From Acetobacterium sp. KB-1 (GTDB lineage Bacteria; Bacillota; Clostridia; Eubacteriales; Eubacteriaceae): a stretch of 64,000 nucleotides of DNA. Within the stretch, counting starts at the first letter, position 1; each line of letters opens with the position of its first letter. The notes beneath the pieces are model-generated. The model was not told the origin of the DNA and ran no database searches. It saw nothing but the letters and a program-made list of their open reading frames with translations. Made by a program: the position numbers and the translations under genes. The DNA is taken from the NCBI RefSeq assembly GCF_003260995.1, contig NZ_CP030040.1, forward strand, positions 2,272,501 through 2,336,500, written 5' to 3'. Positions 56,017 to 64,000 of the stretch are shown in pieces.

Positions 56017-56724
56017 TTAACGATCTTTTACGGTTTTAACCTCACATTCCACTTCATAAAAATCATTAATTATGCAATCCACTTCTTTCATATCTTCGAA
56101 AATCGCCTGTCTATCTTTGGGTGAAATTGCGATAATCTTTCCAATTCCGGCTTTATATGCTGACTGTATTCCAGAGATCGCATCCTCGATCACGACACAA
56201 TTTTGGGCGTCAACTTGTATCATTTTAGCCGCTTTTATATAAATATCGGGGTTTGGTTTTCCTTTTATCGTTCCGTCATTGTAAATGATTTTGTCATTAT
56301 CAAACCACTTATTTAATTGAAATTCTTTTCTGTAAAAATCAACATTGACTTTTGTTGATGCCGTTGCAATTGTTCTTGGGATATTATGCTTTTTTAAATT
56401 ATCCAACAACCGGATCGCGCCAGGTGCTAATTTAAAATTTACCGCATCTTCGGTACATAGTTTGCGATAAATAATTTCCTTTTTTTCCGACAAGTCATCA
56501 ATTACATCTACCGATAAACTTTTTTCGAGAAAATACCCTAATATAAAGTCATTGTTACGCCCGTGTACATATTGCAAAAATTCGCTGTCACTAATCTCTC
56601 TATTGCACAATTCTTTGATAAATATCCGCCATGCTAACTCATGTTTGTCCGAATCCCAAAACAACGTACCATTAAAATCAAAAATTAAACCAATTTTGTT
56701 TATACCTGAATCCAAGATATTCAT
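56017..56724 (-). CDS. HAD-superfamily hydrolase (beta-phosphoglucomutase-like)
   Basis: A 235-residue HAD phosphatase. Motif I is LIFDFNGTLFWD (Asp nucleophile, the second Asp replaced by Asn, a variant known in some members), motif II is TIATAST, and motif III/IV is KGKPNPDIYIKAA then CVVIEDAISGIQSAYKAG. The cap is alpha-helical. The gene is followed (in the minus direction) by the TetR operon and preceded by a CDP-alcohol phosphatidyltransferase 26 bases away. Substrate unknown. Confidence 0.85.
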   Translation of the reverse strand: MNILDSGINKIGLIFDFNGTLFWDSDKHELAWRIFIKELCNREISDSEFLQYVHGRNNDFILGYFLEKSLSVDVIDDLSEKKEIIYRKLCTEDAVNFKLAPGAIRLLDNLKKHNIPRTIATASTKVNVDFYRKEFQLNKWFDNDKIIYNDGTIKGKPNPDIYIKAAKMIQVDAQNCVVIEDAISGIQSAYKAGIGKIIAISPKDRQAIFEDMKEVDCIINDFYEVECEVKTVKDR

Positions 56725-56750
56725 TGTGTCTCCTCTCCTTCAATTCTAAA

Positions 56751-57293
56751 CTATTTTTCGCGCTTTGAAAAAATGCTGGTTCTGTTGAGGTCCAGGGTTT
56801 TTGAGGTAAGTATGATAAGAAACTCTTCAAGGGATGCCAGAAAAGCTAAAATCCCCGTTATGATGAGCAGATTATTGCCCCAAAAAGGATAGACTAACGG
56901 GCAGAAAAAGAAAAATAGGCCCGATAATTTATTAGCGATCGTATGAATAAATAATATCTTTCTAAATTTTATTTTTGAAAACACGGCATTTCCAATTCGC
57001 AGGATGAAAACAATAATAATTCCGGCAAATATCAGCATCGTGATTTGATTTTGCTTTATCACCGTAATGATGATCATACCGCTCAAAAACAAGTCTGCAA
57101 TGCTGTCCAGCTTTGCCCCAAGCAAGGTTTCACTGCCGATTCTCCGGGCTATATAGCCATCCAACAGATCCGTTAAGCCGCATATCAGGTATACCAGGAT
57201 AAAAAGAACACTGCGAAAGTCAATCAATAACAAACCGAGAGATAAAAAAATTCGACATGAAGTTATTATGTTGGGTATGTACGCTTTTTTCAT
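56751..57293 (-). CDS. CDP-alcohol phosphatidyltransferase family protein
   Basis: A 180-residue membrane enzyme of the phosphatidylglycerophosphate synthase type. The catalytic signature D-x2-DG-x2-AR-x8-9-G-x3-D-x3-D is complete (DLLDGYIARRIG then LGAKLDSIAD). It has about five membrane helices. It transfers a phosphatidyl group to an alcohol acceptor, which cannot be named from sequence; it is shorter than PgsA and CdsA-linked synthases elsewhere in the chromosome are likely. AAAGGA precedes the start, and the upstream 200 bp hold a kinase remnant. Confidence 0.85.
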   Translation of the reverse strand: MKKAYIPNIITSCRIFLSLGLLLIDFRSVLFILVYLICGLTDLLDGYIARRIGSETLLGAKLDSIADLFLSGMIIITVIKQNQITMLIFAGIIIVFILRIGNAVFSKIKFRKILFIHTIANKLSGLFFFFCPLVYPFWGNNLLIITGILAFLASLEEFLIILTSKTLDLNRTSIFSKREK

Positions 57294-57372
57294 ACGTTAT
57301 ATCCTTTGCTCGACACGTTGTGTGTTTTTTTGCGGCTTGCGACACCGTAATCGCAATTACTTTAATTTTAAC

Positions 57373-57504
57373 TGGACTTATCATCCAACACCAGTCCAGG
57401 CCCAAAAACACGTTGTGATCAAGATGCTTGGAAAGCTCTGTGGAAGTGACTGTTTTGCCCGTTCCGATCGTGTCTCTGACTACTATCAGGTGCTTTAATT
57501 GCAC
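57373..57504 (-). pseudogene. Remnant of a P-loop kinase
   Basis: A frame starting at 57504 encodes about 44 residues like the start of a P-loop nucleotide or shikimate-type kinase (LIVVRDTIGTGKTVTSTE, then DHNVFLGLDWCWMISP). The frame then turns into unrelated sequence and runs into the next gene. The middle and end of the kinase are missing. Confidence 0.6.
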
Positions 57505-57514
57505 TTTTTCTGTT

Positions 57515-58189
57515 TCATAAAATGTCTACTAAGTCATTAAAATTCTGAATAATAAAGTCAGGCTTTATGGGATTGTTCCATTTTCGGTTATCTCTATTTA
57601 TCCAGCAGCTTGTGATTCCAGCCCTGTGAGCACCTAAAACATCCGCAGAACTATCACCAATGTGTATGATTTCCTTTGGCTCTGTATCCAGTTGGCCTAA
57701 TACGGTATGAAAAAATTTACCACTTTTATTACCTTTATAACTTTTAAGGTCGTCTGAGATGAATGCCTTATCATATGTTATCTTGCAAATCAAATCATCT
57801 ACCATCAAGTGATTGGAATCGCTGGAAAGGATAATCTGATATTTTGGGCGGAGTTTTTTCATGCAGTCCAAGACGTCATGAAAAAAGGGTGCCTTGGCAT
57901 GCTGGCACATCAAATTATATGCCACGTCCTGCGCTGTAGTTTTAAAGTTCAATTTTTCCATGGCCTTTTGAGCACATTCCTGATACACTTCAGTCATTGT
58001 TTTAAACTGCTCCGATTGCACCGCCTTCTCATAAACGTTGGGCAAGGTGCTTAAAATTGCTTTTGCACCCTGCCTGGCTTTTTCATCGGTATAACTGTCT
58101 TTCAAAATGCCGCGCCAGATTTCTGGGATACGTTCGTTGACATCCACCAGCGTCTGAAAGATATCAAAACTAATTATTCTATAGTTCAT
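57515..58189 (-). CDS. HAD-superfamily hydrolase (haloacid dehalogenase-like)
   Basis: A 224-residue HAD enzyme. Motif I is ISFDIFQTLVDV (nucleophile Asp followed by Phe at the third place, as in dehalogenase-type members); motif II is IILSSDSN, motif III is K in SYKGNKSGKFF, and motif IV is IIHIGDSSADVLGAHRAG. It belongs with phosphatases and dehalogenases of the FMN-hydrolase type. It lies directly beside the kinase remnant. Substrate unknown. Confidence 0.83.
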   Translation of the reverse strand: MNYRIISFDIFQTLVDVNERIPEIWRGILKDSYTDEKARQGAKAILSTLPNVYEKAVQSEQFKTMTEVYQECAQKAMEKLNFKTTAQDVAYNLMCQHAKAPFFHDVLDCMKKLRPKYQIILSSDSNHLMVDDLICKITYDKAFISDDLKSYKGNKSGKFFHTVLGQLDTEPKEIIHIGDSSADVLGAHRAGITSCWINRDNRKWNNPIKPDFIIQNFNDLVDIL

Positions 58190-58239
58190 AATGGCTCCTA
58201 AAATCGTTATTTCTTAAAATAGTTAAAACTGAACGTATA

Positions 58240-58279
58240 ACAAAACACCATTGGAATTTACATTCCGATGGTGTTTTGT
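58240..58279 (-). terminator. Terminator of hom-lysC
   Basis: CAAAACACCATNGGAA and its mate TTCC-ATGGTGTTTTG form a long stem followed by TTATAC on the minus strand, 25 bp past the lysC stop. Confidence 0.85.
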
Positions 58280-58303
58280 CTACGATCTCAGAGTTTTTTT
58301 AAA

Positions 58304-59512
58304 CTACATATCAAATTTTTTATGAATATGGACCATTGCTTCTTTGCCACGTTCCTTGTCAATCAGACAGGATATCTTGATTTCTGAGGTGCTGATAGTT
58401 TGAATATTGATGCCCAGTTCAAACAGCGCTTCAAAGAACTTGGAGGCAATTTCGGCATTGGCCACGATCCCGGTACCAATCACCGAAAGCTTGGCAACGC
58501 CCTGATCGTACTCGACCTTTTGGGCGTTGACCTCAAAGGCGAATTTCTGAGCCACGGAAACGGCTTCCTGCAGTTCATCCACATCAATAGTGAAAGAAAT
58601 ATCATTAACGGCAGTTCGATTAACATTCTGGACAATCATATCCACATGAATGTTGGCTTTTGCCAGAGCACTGAACAAACGAAAAGCAATTCCCGGTTGA
58701 TCCGGCACTTCAAAGATTGATATTTTTGCGATATTTTCATCAAGAGATACCCCTCGAACTAATACTTTTTCCATAATAACATCCTCCTTAATAATGGTTC
58801 CTTCATTGTAATTATAGCTTGATCGTACCACTAGTGGCACCTTGAATTTTTCGGCCATTTCCACCGAGCGGGGGTGCAATACCTTAGCCCCGGTGCTGGC
58901 CATTTCCAAAACCTCTTCATAGGAGATTTCATCAATTTTTGAAGCCGCCTCAACAATCCGGGGATCGGCAGTGTACACCCCATCAACATCGGTATAGATT
59001 TCACACAACTCAGCCTTTAATGCGGCCGCTACCGCCACTGCCGACGTATCGGAGCCCCCTCGGCCGAGGGTGGTAATATCCTTATTCTCATTGATTCCCT
59101 GAAAGCCGGCCACAATCACAATCTTATCATCTGCCAGTTCCTTTTCAATGCGGTGGGTGTGAATATCATTGATCCGAGCCCGCTTATGAACATTGGATGT
59201 AACAATCCCGCACTGGGCGCCAGTTAAACTGACCACATCATGACCAAAAGCCTGAATGGCCATAGCCAACAAAGAAATCGACACCTGTTCGCCGGTTGCC
59301 AGCAGCATATCCATTTCTCGATGAGGTGGATGTTCATTGATCTTTTGAGCCAGATCAATGAGATCATCGGTGGTATCACCCATGGCTGAAACTACCACCA
59401 CCACTTTCTTGCCTTTTTCCTTGGTCTCAATAATCCGACTTGCAACCCGCTTGATTCTTTCCACATTGGCAACACTGGAGCCGCCATATTTCTGTACAAT
59501 TAAATCTTGCAT
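58304..59512 (-). CDS. lysC: Aspartate kinase with internal start for a beta subunit
   Basis: A 402-residue aspartokinase that phosphorylates aspartate, the first step to lysine, threonine and methionine. Seen: the N-terminal KYGGSSVANVERI, the ATP and Asp-binding FQGINENKDITTLGRGGSDTSA, and two C-terminal ACT domains (about 260-400) for feedback. Inside the gene, AAGGAGG (58789-58783) lies eight bases before the ATG at 58774, so the last 156 residues (MEKVLVRGVSLDENIAKI) can be made alone, as the beta subunit of Bacillus-type aspartokinase II. It follows hom by 20 bases. Confidence 0.96.
   Translation of the reverse strand: MQDLIVQKYGGSSVANVERIKRVASRIIETKEKGKKVVVVVSAMGDTTDDLIDLAQKINEHPPHREMDMLLATGEQVSISLLAMAIQAFGHDVVSLTGAQCGIVTSNVHKRARINDIHTHRIEKELADDKIVIVAGFQGINENKDITTLGRGGSDTSAVAVAAALKAELCEIYTDVDGVYTADPRIVEAASKIDEISYEEVLEMASTGAKVLHPRSVEMAEKFKVPLVVRSSYNYNEGTIIKEDVIMEKVLVRGVSLDENIAKISIFEVPDQPGIAFRLFSALAKANIHVDMIVQNVNRTAVNDISFTIDVDELQEAVSVAQKFAFEVNAQKVEYDQGVAKLSVIGTGIVANAEIASKFFEALFELGINIQTISTSEIKISCLIDKERGKEAMVHIHKKFDM
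58774..58789 (-). promoter_or_regulatory. Internal ribosome binding site in lysC
   Basis: A full AAGGAGG is placed eight bases before an in-frame ATG (58774-58772) within lysC, marking the probable beta-subunit start. Confidence 0.75.
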
Positions 59513-59532
59513 TTATCTTCGTCACTCTTTTC

Positions 59533-60786
59533 TTAGTCATAGATCCGGGCATAAAATAATTCAGGCACCGTTTCCTTTAATTTTTCGGTCATTTTATTAA
59601 AAACATTGGCCGCAATGGCACTTGTTACCACATAAACCTGATTCTTATTCACGATAACCGTTTTTCGGGCAGCTACCGTTTCGACGGCTGTCAGCACCTG
59701 ATCCAGCATTTCTTTGTCGTTCAGATTAGCTCTTAGATAATATTTACCTGAGAAAACGTCAGTTCCCATTTTATTAAGCTGACGGTTAAGCCGCAGCGGT
59801 TTTGGCAAATTCTGTTCCCCGACGATATTAAGGATATAGAGCACATCCCCGACCACGGCATTGGCAGTGGCGTCTTTTCCGGCACCTTTCCCATAAAATT
59901 GCAATTCGCCGATGATATCCCCGGTGATGGAGATAATATTAAACTCACTGTTGACGTTACTCATAATCGATGCTTCTCTAAACAACACCGGTTCCACCGT
60001 GGTATAGACATTTTTCTCTTCAAGCATCGAATGCCCCAGATATTTGACCACATAACCCATCGAACTGATCATCTCAATATCGGCAGCCCGAATTTCGGTA
60101 ATTCCCCGTTTATAGACATCTTCATCCCGAATAATGCTTTCATACGCCATCGAAGAGAGGATGGCAAGCTTACGGGATACATCGTAACCTTCAACGTCTG
60201 CGGTGGGATCGGCTTCAGCAAAACCGATGGACTGAGCCAAAGCCAACGTCTCACCAAAATCAGCCCCTTCTTCGGTCATTTTCGATAGGATGAAGTTCGT
60301 GGTTCCATTAAGGATTCCTTTGATTTCAGTCACCCGATTGATTTTCATTTCTTCTTTTAAACTGCCGATGATCGGAATTCCACCGCCTACTGAAGCCTCA
60401 TAACGCAGCACCACGCCATTTTCCTCGGCTAGCGTCTGCAATTCGGCAAAGTACTCAGAGATAACCGCCTTATTGGCAGTTACCACATGTTTTCCTGCCC
60501 GAAGACATTCTTTGATCATTTCGTATTCAAATTCCATGCCCCCCATCAGGGCAATCACCAGACCGATACTGTCATCTTCCAGAATCTCACTGGGGTGGGT
60601 CACAATTTTTCCCACCGAATCGCCCAGATCTTTGGACGCATCCCGCTCCAGTACCTTGGTAATGACCGGGCTTGACTTTCTCGACTCCACATCGGTAAAA
60701 TTACCAGCAAACTTCCCTTTATTTAAATTGATGAGTTCATAGACCCCAGAACCAATGGTTCCACAGCCCAAAAGTGCGATATTCAA
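59533..60786 (-). CDS. hom: Homoserine dehydrogenase
   Basis: A 417-residue enzyme that reduces aspartate semialdehyde to homoserine. NAD-binding GCGTIGSGVYEL at the start, the catalytic region EASVGGGIPIIGSLKE and GILNGTTNFILSKM, and a C-terminal ACT domain for threonine feedback. The start codon is TTG at 60786, six bases after GAGGTG, giving MNIALLGCGTIG. It lies first in hom-lysC and faces away from thrC. Confidence 0.96.
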   Translation of the reverse strand: MNIALLGCGTIGSGVYELINLNKGKFAGNFTDVESRKSSPVITKVLERDASKDLGDSVGKIVTHPSEILEDDSIGLVIALMGGMEFEYEMIKECLRAGKHVVTANKAVISEYFAELQTLAEENGVVLRYEASVGGGIPIIGSLKEEMKINRVTEIKGILNGTTNFILSKMTEEGADFGETLALAQSIGFAEADPTADVEGYDVSRKLAILSSMAYESIIRDEDVYKRGITEIRAADIEMISSMGYVVKYLGHSMLEEKNVYTTVEPVLFREASIMSNVNSEFNIISITGDIIGELQFYGKGAGKDATANAVVGDVLYILNIVGEQNLPKPLRLNRQLNKMGTDVFSGKYYLRANLNDKEMLDQVLTAVETVAARKTVIVNKNQVYVVTSAIAANVFNKMTEKLKETVPELFYARIYD

Positions 60787-60843
60787 TAAAATTCACCTCG
60801 TATATGTATTTATTCTAAAAACACTTGTTTTTTCAGTGAAAAC

Positions 60844-60872
60844 ATTCTATCATATAGCTAGGGGTTATTCAA
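60844..60872 (-). promoter_or_regulatory. Promoter of hom-lysC
   Basis: Minus-strand TTGAAT (60872-60867) and TAGAAT (60849-60844) with a 17-bp spacer in the divergent gap. I saw no T-box or threonine leader in this 160-bp gap. Confidence 0.65.
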
Positions 60873-60946
60873 TCCCCCTCCGAGAAGATTTTTTGAATAT
60901 TTTTGAAGATTTTTCCCGGCACACCATAAATTTTTGGAGGAATCAC

Positions 60947-62464
60947 ATGAAAAAAGGCTACCACAGCACGCGATCCAAAGACATCAATGTTACTGCATCC
61001 CAGGGCATCCTGCAAGGATTGGCTCCGGATGGCGGACTCTTTGTCCCCAACTTTATCGATAAGATTAATTTAGACCCAAGCAAATTCATGGGAAAAAACT
61101 ACGGCGAGATGGCACATCAGATCTTTTGCGCTTTCCTCGATGATTTCAGCGAAAAACAAATTTCTGATTCCATTCAGGGCGCTTATTACTCCGGTAAGTT
61201 TGAAGAAAAAGAACCGGTTGCACTAAAAAAAGTCAAAGACCGCTATTTTCTGGAACTCTTTCACGGCCCCACCTGTGCCTTTAAAGATATGGCTCTCACT
61301 ATTTTACCATATCTGATGGTAGAGTCTATGAAAAATGTCAATAATCAGAAGAAAATTATGATCTTAACCGCCACCTCCGGGGATACCGGGAAGGCCGCTT
61401 TGGAAGGTTTTGCCGATGTTCCCAATATTAGCATTATCGTGTTTTACCCTAAGGATGGGGTCAGCACCGTTCAGGAAAAACAGATGCTCACTCAAATTGG
61501 TGAAAACACCTGTGTGGTGGGAATCGACGGCAATTTTGACGACACCCAGAATGGCGTTAAAATGATCCTCAACGATCCCCAATTAGCGGCCGAACTGGCT
61601 AAAGCCAATGTGATCTTTTCCTCGGCTAATTCCATTAATATCGGTCGGCTGCTGCCTCAGGTTGTTTATTATTTTTATAGTTACTATGAGCTGTTGCGTC
61701 GGGGCGAAATTCAACCCGATGAAAAAATAAATTTTGTGGTCCCGACTGGGAATTTCGGCAATATCTTAGCTGGCTACTACGCTTCGCTGCTGGGCTTACC
61801 GATTAATAAGCTGATCTGCGCATCCAATGCCAATAAAGTTTTAACCGACTTTTTTAGGACGGGTAACTATAATCGCAACCGGGATTTTTATAAGACTTCA
61901 TCCCCATCTATGGATATCCTGATTTCCAGCAATCTGGAACGGCTACTTTACGATGTCTCCGGCGCCGATCCGGATGCGGTTAGTGATCTGATGGCGCAGC
62001 TAAAAAACCAGGGCACTTATCAAGCCTCTAAAGCTCTGATGGAAAAAACCAGCCTCTTCTATGCCGGTGCTGCCGACGAAGGTGAAACTGCTCAAGCCAT
62101 CAAAGCAATTTTTGATGAAACCCATTATTTGATGGACCCACACACTGCCGTCGCCAATAAGGTTTATGAAGACTATCTTAGTGAAACCAAGGATACCACC
62201 AAAACCGTGATCGTCTCAACTGCCAGCCCTTACAAGTTTGGGCGTTCCGTTTATGAAAGCATTTTTGGTGACTGTACGTGCAATGATTATGAACTTTTAA
62301 CGGTTCTGGCTGAAAAAACCGGTACCACTATTCCCCAGCCATTAAAGGATCTCGACAAAAAAGCCAATCAGCATCAGGGACAATGTGATAAAGCCGAAAT
62401 GCCTCAGGCCGTTCTTGATTTTTTAAACAATCAGGTACACAATCAGGTGGAACAAAATGATTAA
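60947..62464 (+). CDS. thrC: Threonine synthase
   Basis: A 505-residue PLP enzyme that turns phosphohomoserine into threonine. The start at 60947 (MKKGYHSTRSKDINVTAS) has GGAGG seven bases upstream; an upstream frame lacks one. PLP lysine is in HGPTCAFKDMAL, the phosphate loop in TATSGDTGKAALEG, and the SANSINIGRLLPQ motif is present. This longer form is the E. coli/yeast-like class. It overlaps thrB by 8 bases. Confidence 0.96.
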   Translation: MKKGYHSTRSKDINVTASQGILQGLAPDGGLFVPNFIDKINLDPSKFMGKNYGEMAHQIFCAFLDDFSEKQISDSIQGAYYSGKFEEKEPVALKKVKDRYFLELFHGPTCAFKDMALTILPYLMVESMKNVNNQKKIMILTATSGDTGKAALEGFADVPNISIIVFYPKDGVSTVQEKQMLTQIGENTCVVGIDGNFDDTQNGVKMILNDPQLAAELAKANVIFSSANSINIGRLLPQVVYYFYSYYELLRRGEIQPDEKINFVVPTGNFGNILAGYYASLLGLPINKLICASNANKVLTDFFRTGNYNRNRDFYKTSSPSMDILISSNLERLLYDVSGADPDAVSDLMAQLKNQGTYQASKALMEKTSLFYAGAADEGETAQAIKAIFDETHYLMDPHTAVANKVYEDYLSETKDTTKTVIVSTASPYKFGRSVYESIFGDCTCNDYELLTVLAEKTGTTIPQPLKDLDKKANQHQGQCDKAEMPQAVLDFLNNQVHNQVEQND

Positions 62465-63347
62465 GGTTCGGGTTCCGGGAACCAGTGCCAACATCGGCCC
62501 GGGGTTTGACGCCTTTGGTCTGGCACTGTCAATTTACAATACCTTCAGTTTTGAAGAAAAAAATGACGGCAAGCTGACAATCCGGGGCGTTGAACGGAAG
62601 TATCAAAGCGATACCAATCTGGTTTATCGTTCGATGCAAAAGGTGTTTAAAAAAGTGGGTTACCATCCCAAGGGACTTTATATCCACACCGATGTGGATA
62701 TCCCCATCAGCCGGGGACTGGGCAGTTCCGCCACCTGTATTGTTGGCGGACTTTTTGGTGCCAACACCCTGATTGGATCACCCTTATCGACCGAAGAACT
62801 TTTTGATATCGCGGTGGAGCTGGAAGGACACCCGGATAACGTCGCTCCAGCCATCTTCGGGGGGCTGGTCGTTTCCATGAACGATCGCGGCAAAAACATC
62901 TACATCAAGAGCGCGGTTCACCCCTGTTATGAATTCTACGCGCTGGTACCGGACTTTCCCCTATCCACGGCCGATGCCCGTCAGGTTTTACCTAAAAAAA
63001 TCAGTTTTGGCGATGCCACCCATAATCTGCCCCGGGCAACGATGACCTATCTGGCTCTGGCCAACGGTTGCCCGGATATTTTAAAGCTGTGTATGAAGGA
63101 TCGCCTGCACCAGCCCTATCGTAAAAAACTGATTGTCCACTACGATGTGATGACCAAAAAAGCCCGGGAAATGGGGTGTCTCAACACCTGTATCAGCGGT
63201 GCCGGCCCGACCATTCTGGTCATTAATTCAGTCAGCAACCAGGATTTTGAGCGCGAGATGCTTGCCTATTTAGCACAAAAAGCACCGGGATGGCGAATCA
63301 TTCCGCTATCTCCCGATCATACCGGTGTCCAGGTTTTAGGAGGTTAG
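62457..63347 (+). CDS. thrB: Homoserine kinase
   Basis: A 296-residue GHMP kinase that phosphorylates homoserine for ThrC. The N-terminal VPGTSANIGPGFDAFGLAL, the phosphate loop PISRGLGSSATCIVGG, and the C-terminal CISGAGPTILVI motif are present. It overlaps thrC by 8 bases and is followed 4 bases later by an ACT protein. Confidence 0.96.
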   Translation: MIKVRVPGTSANIGPGFDAFGLALSIYNTFSFEEKNDGKLTIRGVERKYQSDTNLVYRSMQKVFKKVGYHPKGLYIHTDVDIPISRGLGSSATCIVGGLFGANTLIGSPLSTEELFDIAVELEGHPDNVAPAIFGGLVVSMNDRGKNIYIKSAVHPCYEFYALVPDFPLSTADARQVLPKKISFGDATHNLPRATMTYLALANGCPDILKLCMKDRLHQPYRKKLIVHYDVMTKKAREMGCLNTCISGAGPTILVINSVSNQDFEREMLAYLAQKAPGWRIIPLSPDHTGVQVLGG

Positions 63348-63351
63348 ACCA

Positions 63352-63786
63352 ATGATTAAAGATTATCTGATTGTTAATAAAAAAATACTGCCCGATTATT
63401 ATTCCAAGGTGGTAGAAGCCCGCATTTTAATGGAATCTGCCCAGTGTAAATCGGTCAGTGATGCGGTAAAAAAGGTGGGCATCAGCCGTAGCACCTACTA
63501 TAAATATAAGGACTACATTTTTACCCCTTCGGAAAATTATGGTCGTAAGTTTACACTTTCTTTTAAGCTTGACGATACACCCGGAATTCTTTCCAATATT
63601 TTGACGATTCTCCGGGATCACCAGACCAGCATTATCACCATTCATCAGGATATCCCAATTAACCAGGCTGCCGTTGTGATTGTGACCCTGGACGGAAAGG
63701 ATCTAATCTTAACCATTGATGAGTTGATGGCGATGTTAGAAGCCCTGGACGGCGTACACGGCGTTCAGCTAATTGCGATGGAATGA
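63352..63786 (+). CDS. ACT-domain protein with helix-turn-helix (PheB/UPF0735-like)
   Basis: A 144-residue protein with an N-terminal helix-turn-helix-like region (SVSDAVKKVGISRSTYYKYKD at about residues 37-57) and a C-terminal ACT domain (about 70-142). It resembles the PheB/UPF0735 family. Read as the last gene of thrC-thrB, it could sense threonine or another amino acid and regulate these genes, but the function of the family is unproven. AGGAGG precedes it. Confidence 0.85.
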   Translation: MIKDYLIVNKKILPDYYSKVVEARILMESAQCKSVSDAVKKVGISRSTYYKYKDYIFTPSENYGRKFTLSFKLDDTPGILSNILTILRDHQTSIITIHQDIPINQAAVVIVTLDGKDLILTIDELMAMLEALDGVHGVQLIAME

Positions 63787-63828
63787 GGCTTTAGTTGTCG
63801 GTACTGGGTTATCTTTCTTGACAGTTTG

Positions 63829-63862
63829 AAGCCCCATTCTAAAATCAGAATGGGGCTTTTTG
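63829..63862. terminator. Terminator of thrC-thrB-ACT
   Basis: AGCCCCATTCT and AGAATGGGGCT form a perfect stem followed by TTTTTG on the plus strand. It may also serve the minus-strand gene that follows. Confidence 0.93.
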
Positions 63863-63886
63863 ATAACTTTGAATTTTATTTACACG

Positions 63887-64000
63887 TTAATAAAGCTCGA
63901 TCGTATTTGACAAACTATCCTCACTGGAGAACCAGTAGTAAGAGCCCAAAACCTCGTCCATCAGGTCTTCGGCGACGCTGATGGTATTGGCGTCGATAAT
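63887..64000 (-). CDS. C-terminal end of an unknown minus-strand gene
   Basis: Thirty-seven residues and the stop TAA (63889-63887) are visible; the rest lies outside the window. The end reads IIDANTISVAEDLMDEVLG, then YYWFSSEDSL, and closes in a short tail. The codon use and the terminator behind it look like a real gene, but the family cannot be named. Confidence 0.5.
   Translation of the reverse strand: MIDANTISVAEDLMDEVLGSYYWFSSEDSLSNTIELY

Noticed and set aside
57220-57504. A 94-codon frame as an intact gene
   Set aside because: Only the first 44 or so codons look like a kinase; the rest overlaps the CDP-alcohol transferase start, so I call it a remnant.

Overview
The window reads as chromosomal DNA of an anaerobic, low-to-middle GC Gram-positive bacterium of the class Clostridia. 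The gene set and protein style (A-type flavodiiron protein, GatCAB, T-box and M-box leaders, PaaK paired with an ACT protein, MetNIQ, orphan PilB/PilC) best fit an acetogen of the Acetobacterium/Eubacterium group. This is inference from reading the sequence; no search was run. I saw no prophage, insertion sequence, CRISPR array or rRNA gene.

Layout. 1-2278 (minus strand): the start of a riboflavin transporter behind an FMN riboswitch, then a CorA magnesium transporter behind an M-box riboswitch, a terminator and a 29-codon leader ORF. 2279-5427: two exported, membrane-anchored Ig-like surface proteins. 5625-9231: a fruR-fruK-fruA fructose operon whose fruA is split by a triplicated 8-bp repeat. 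9443-13028: a two-component pair and a TetR regulator. 13157-15290: a phenylacetate-CoA ligase and an ACT protein under a T-box leader. 15438-16994 (plus): a small ABC exporter with a frameshift at a run of seven C. 17107-21658: cobT, a second two-component system with a Gly/Ser repeat in its sensor domain and, divergent from it, two tandem small secreted proteins with matching TGACA-repeat promoters. 21796-24515: metNIQ. 24538-26270: YccF, MsrA and an alpha/beta hydrolase. 26422-27090: a five-gene tRNA operon (Gly, Arg, His, Gln, Lys) with a duplicated tRNA-Lys fragment. 27167-28863: a second ABC exporter. 28891-38522: housekeeping genes (yfcE-type phosphoesterase, rdgB, rph, gatCAB, ligA, pcrA). 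38612-43828: an apparent operon of a 694-residue zinc-ribbon protein, response regulator, histidine kinase and iron-type alcohol dehydrogenase. 44023-46336: mnmA and fprA. 46337-47051: a 430-bp gap with a candidate small RNA, then a 94-residue orphan protein. 47102-50002: pilC and pilB. 50255-53073: trkA-trkH potassium uptake. 53237-58189: an accessory-looking block (MORN-repeat protein, alpha/beta hydrolase, TetR with twin operators and a membrane protein, two HAD hydrolases, a CDP-alcohol phosphatidyltransferase, a broken kinase). 58304-63786: threonine-pathway genes, hom-lysC diverging from thrC-thrB-ACT. 63887-64000: the C-terminal end of an unknown minus-strand gene.

How the parts work together. 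Several units pair a transporter or enzyme with a leader RNA that senses its product: FMN for ribU, magnesium for corA, an uncharged tRNA for paaK. The aspartate-to-threonine genes form two divergent operons, and lysC carries a strong internal start that should give a separate regulatory subunit. The parts most worth checking are the corA leader peptide, the octanucleotide repeat in fruA, the two-component system with its secreted calcium-loop proteins, and the zinc-ribbon/two-component/alcohol dehydrogenase operon.
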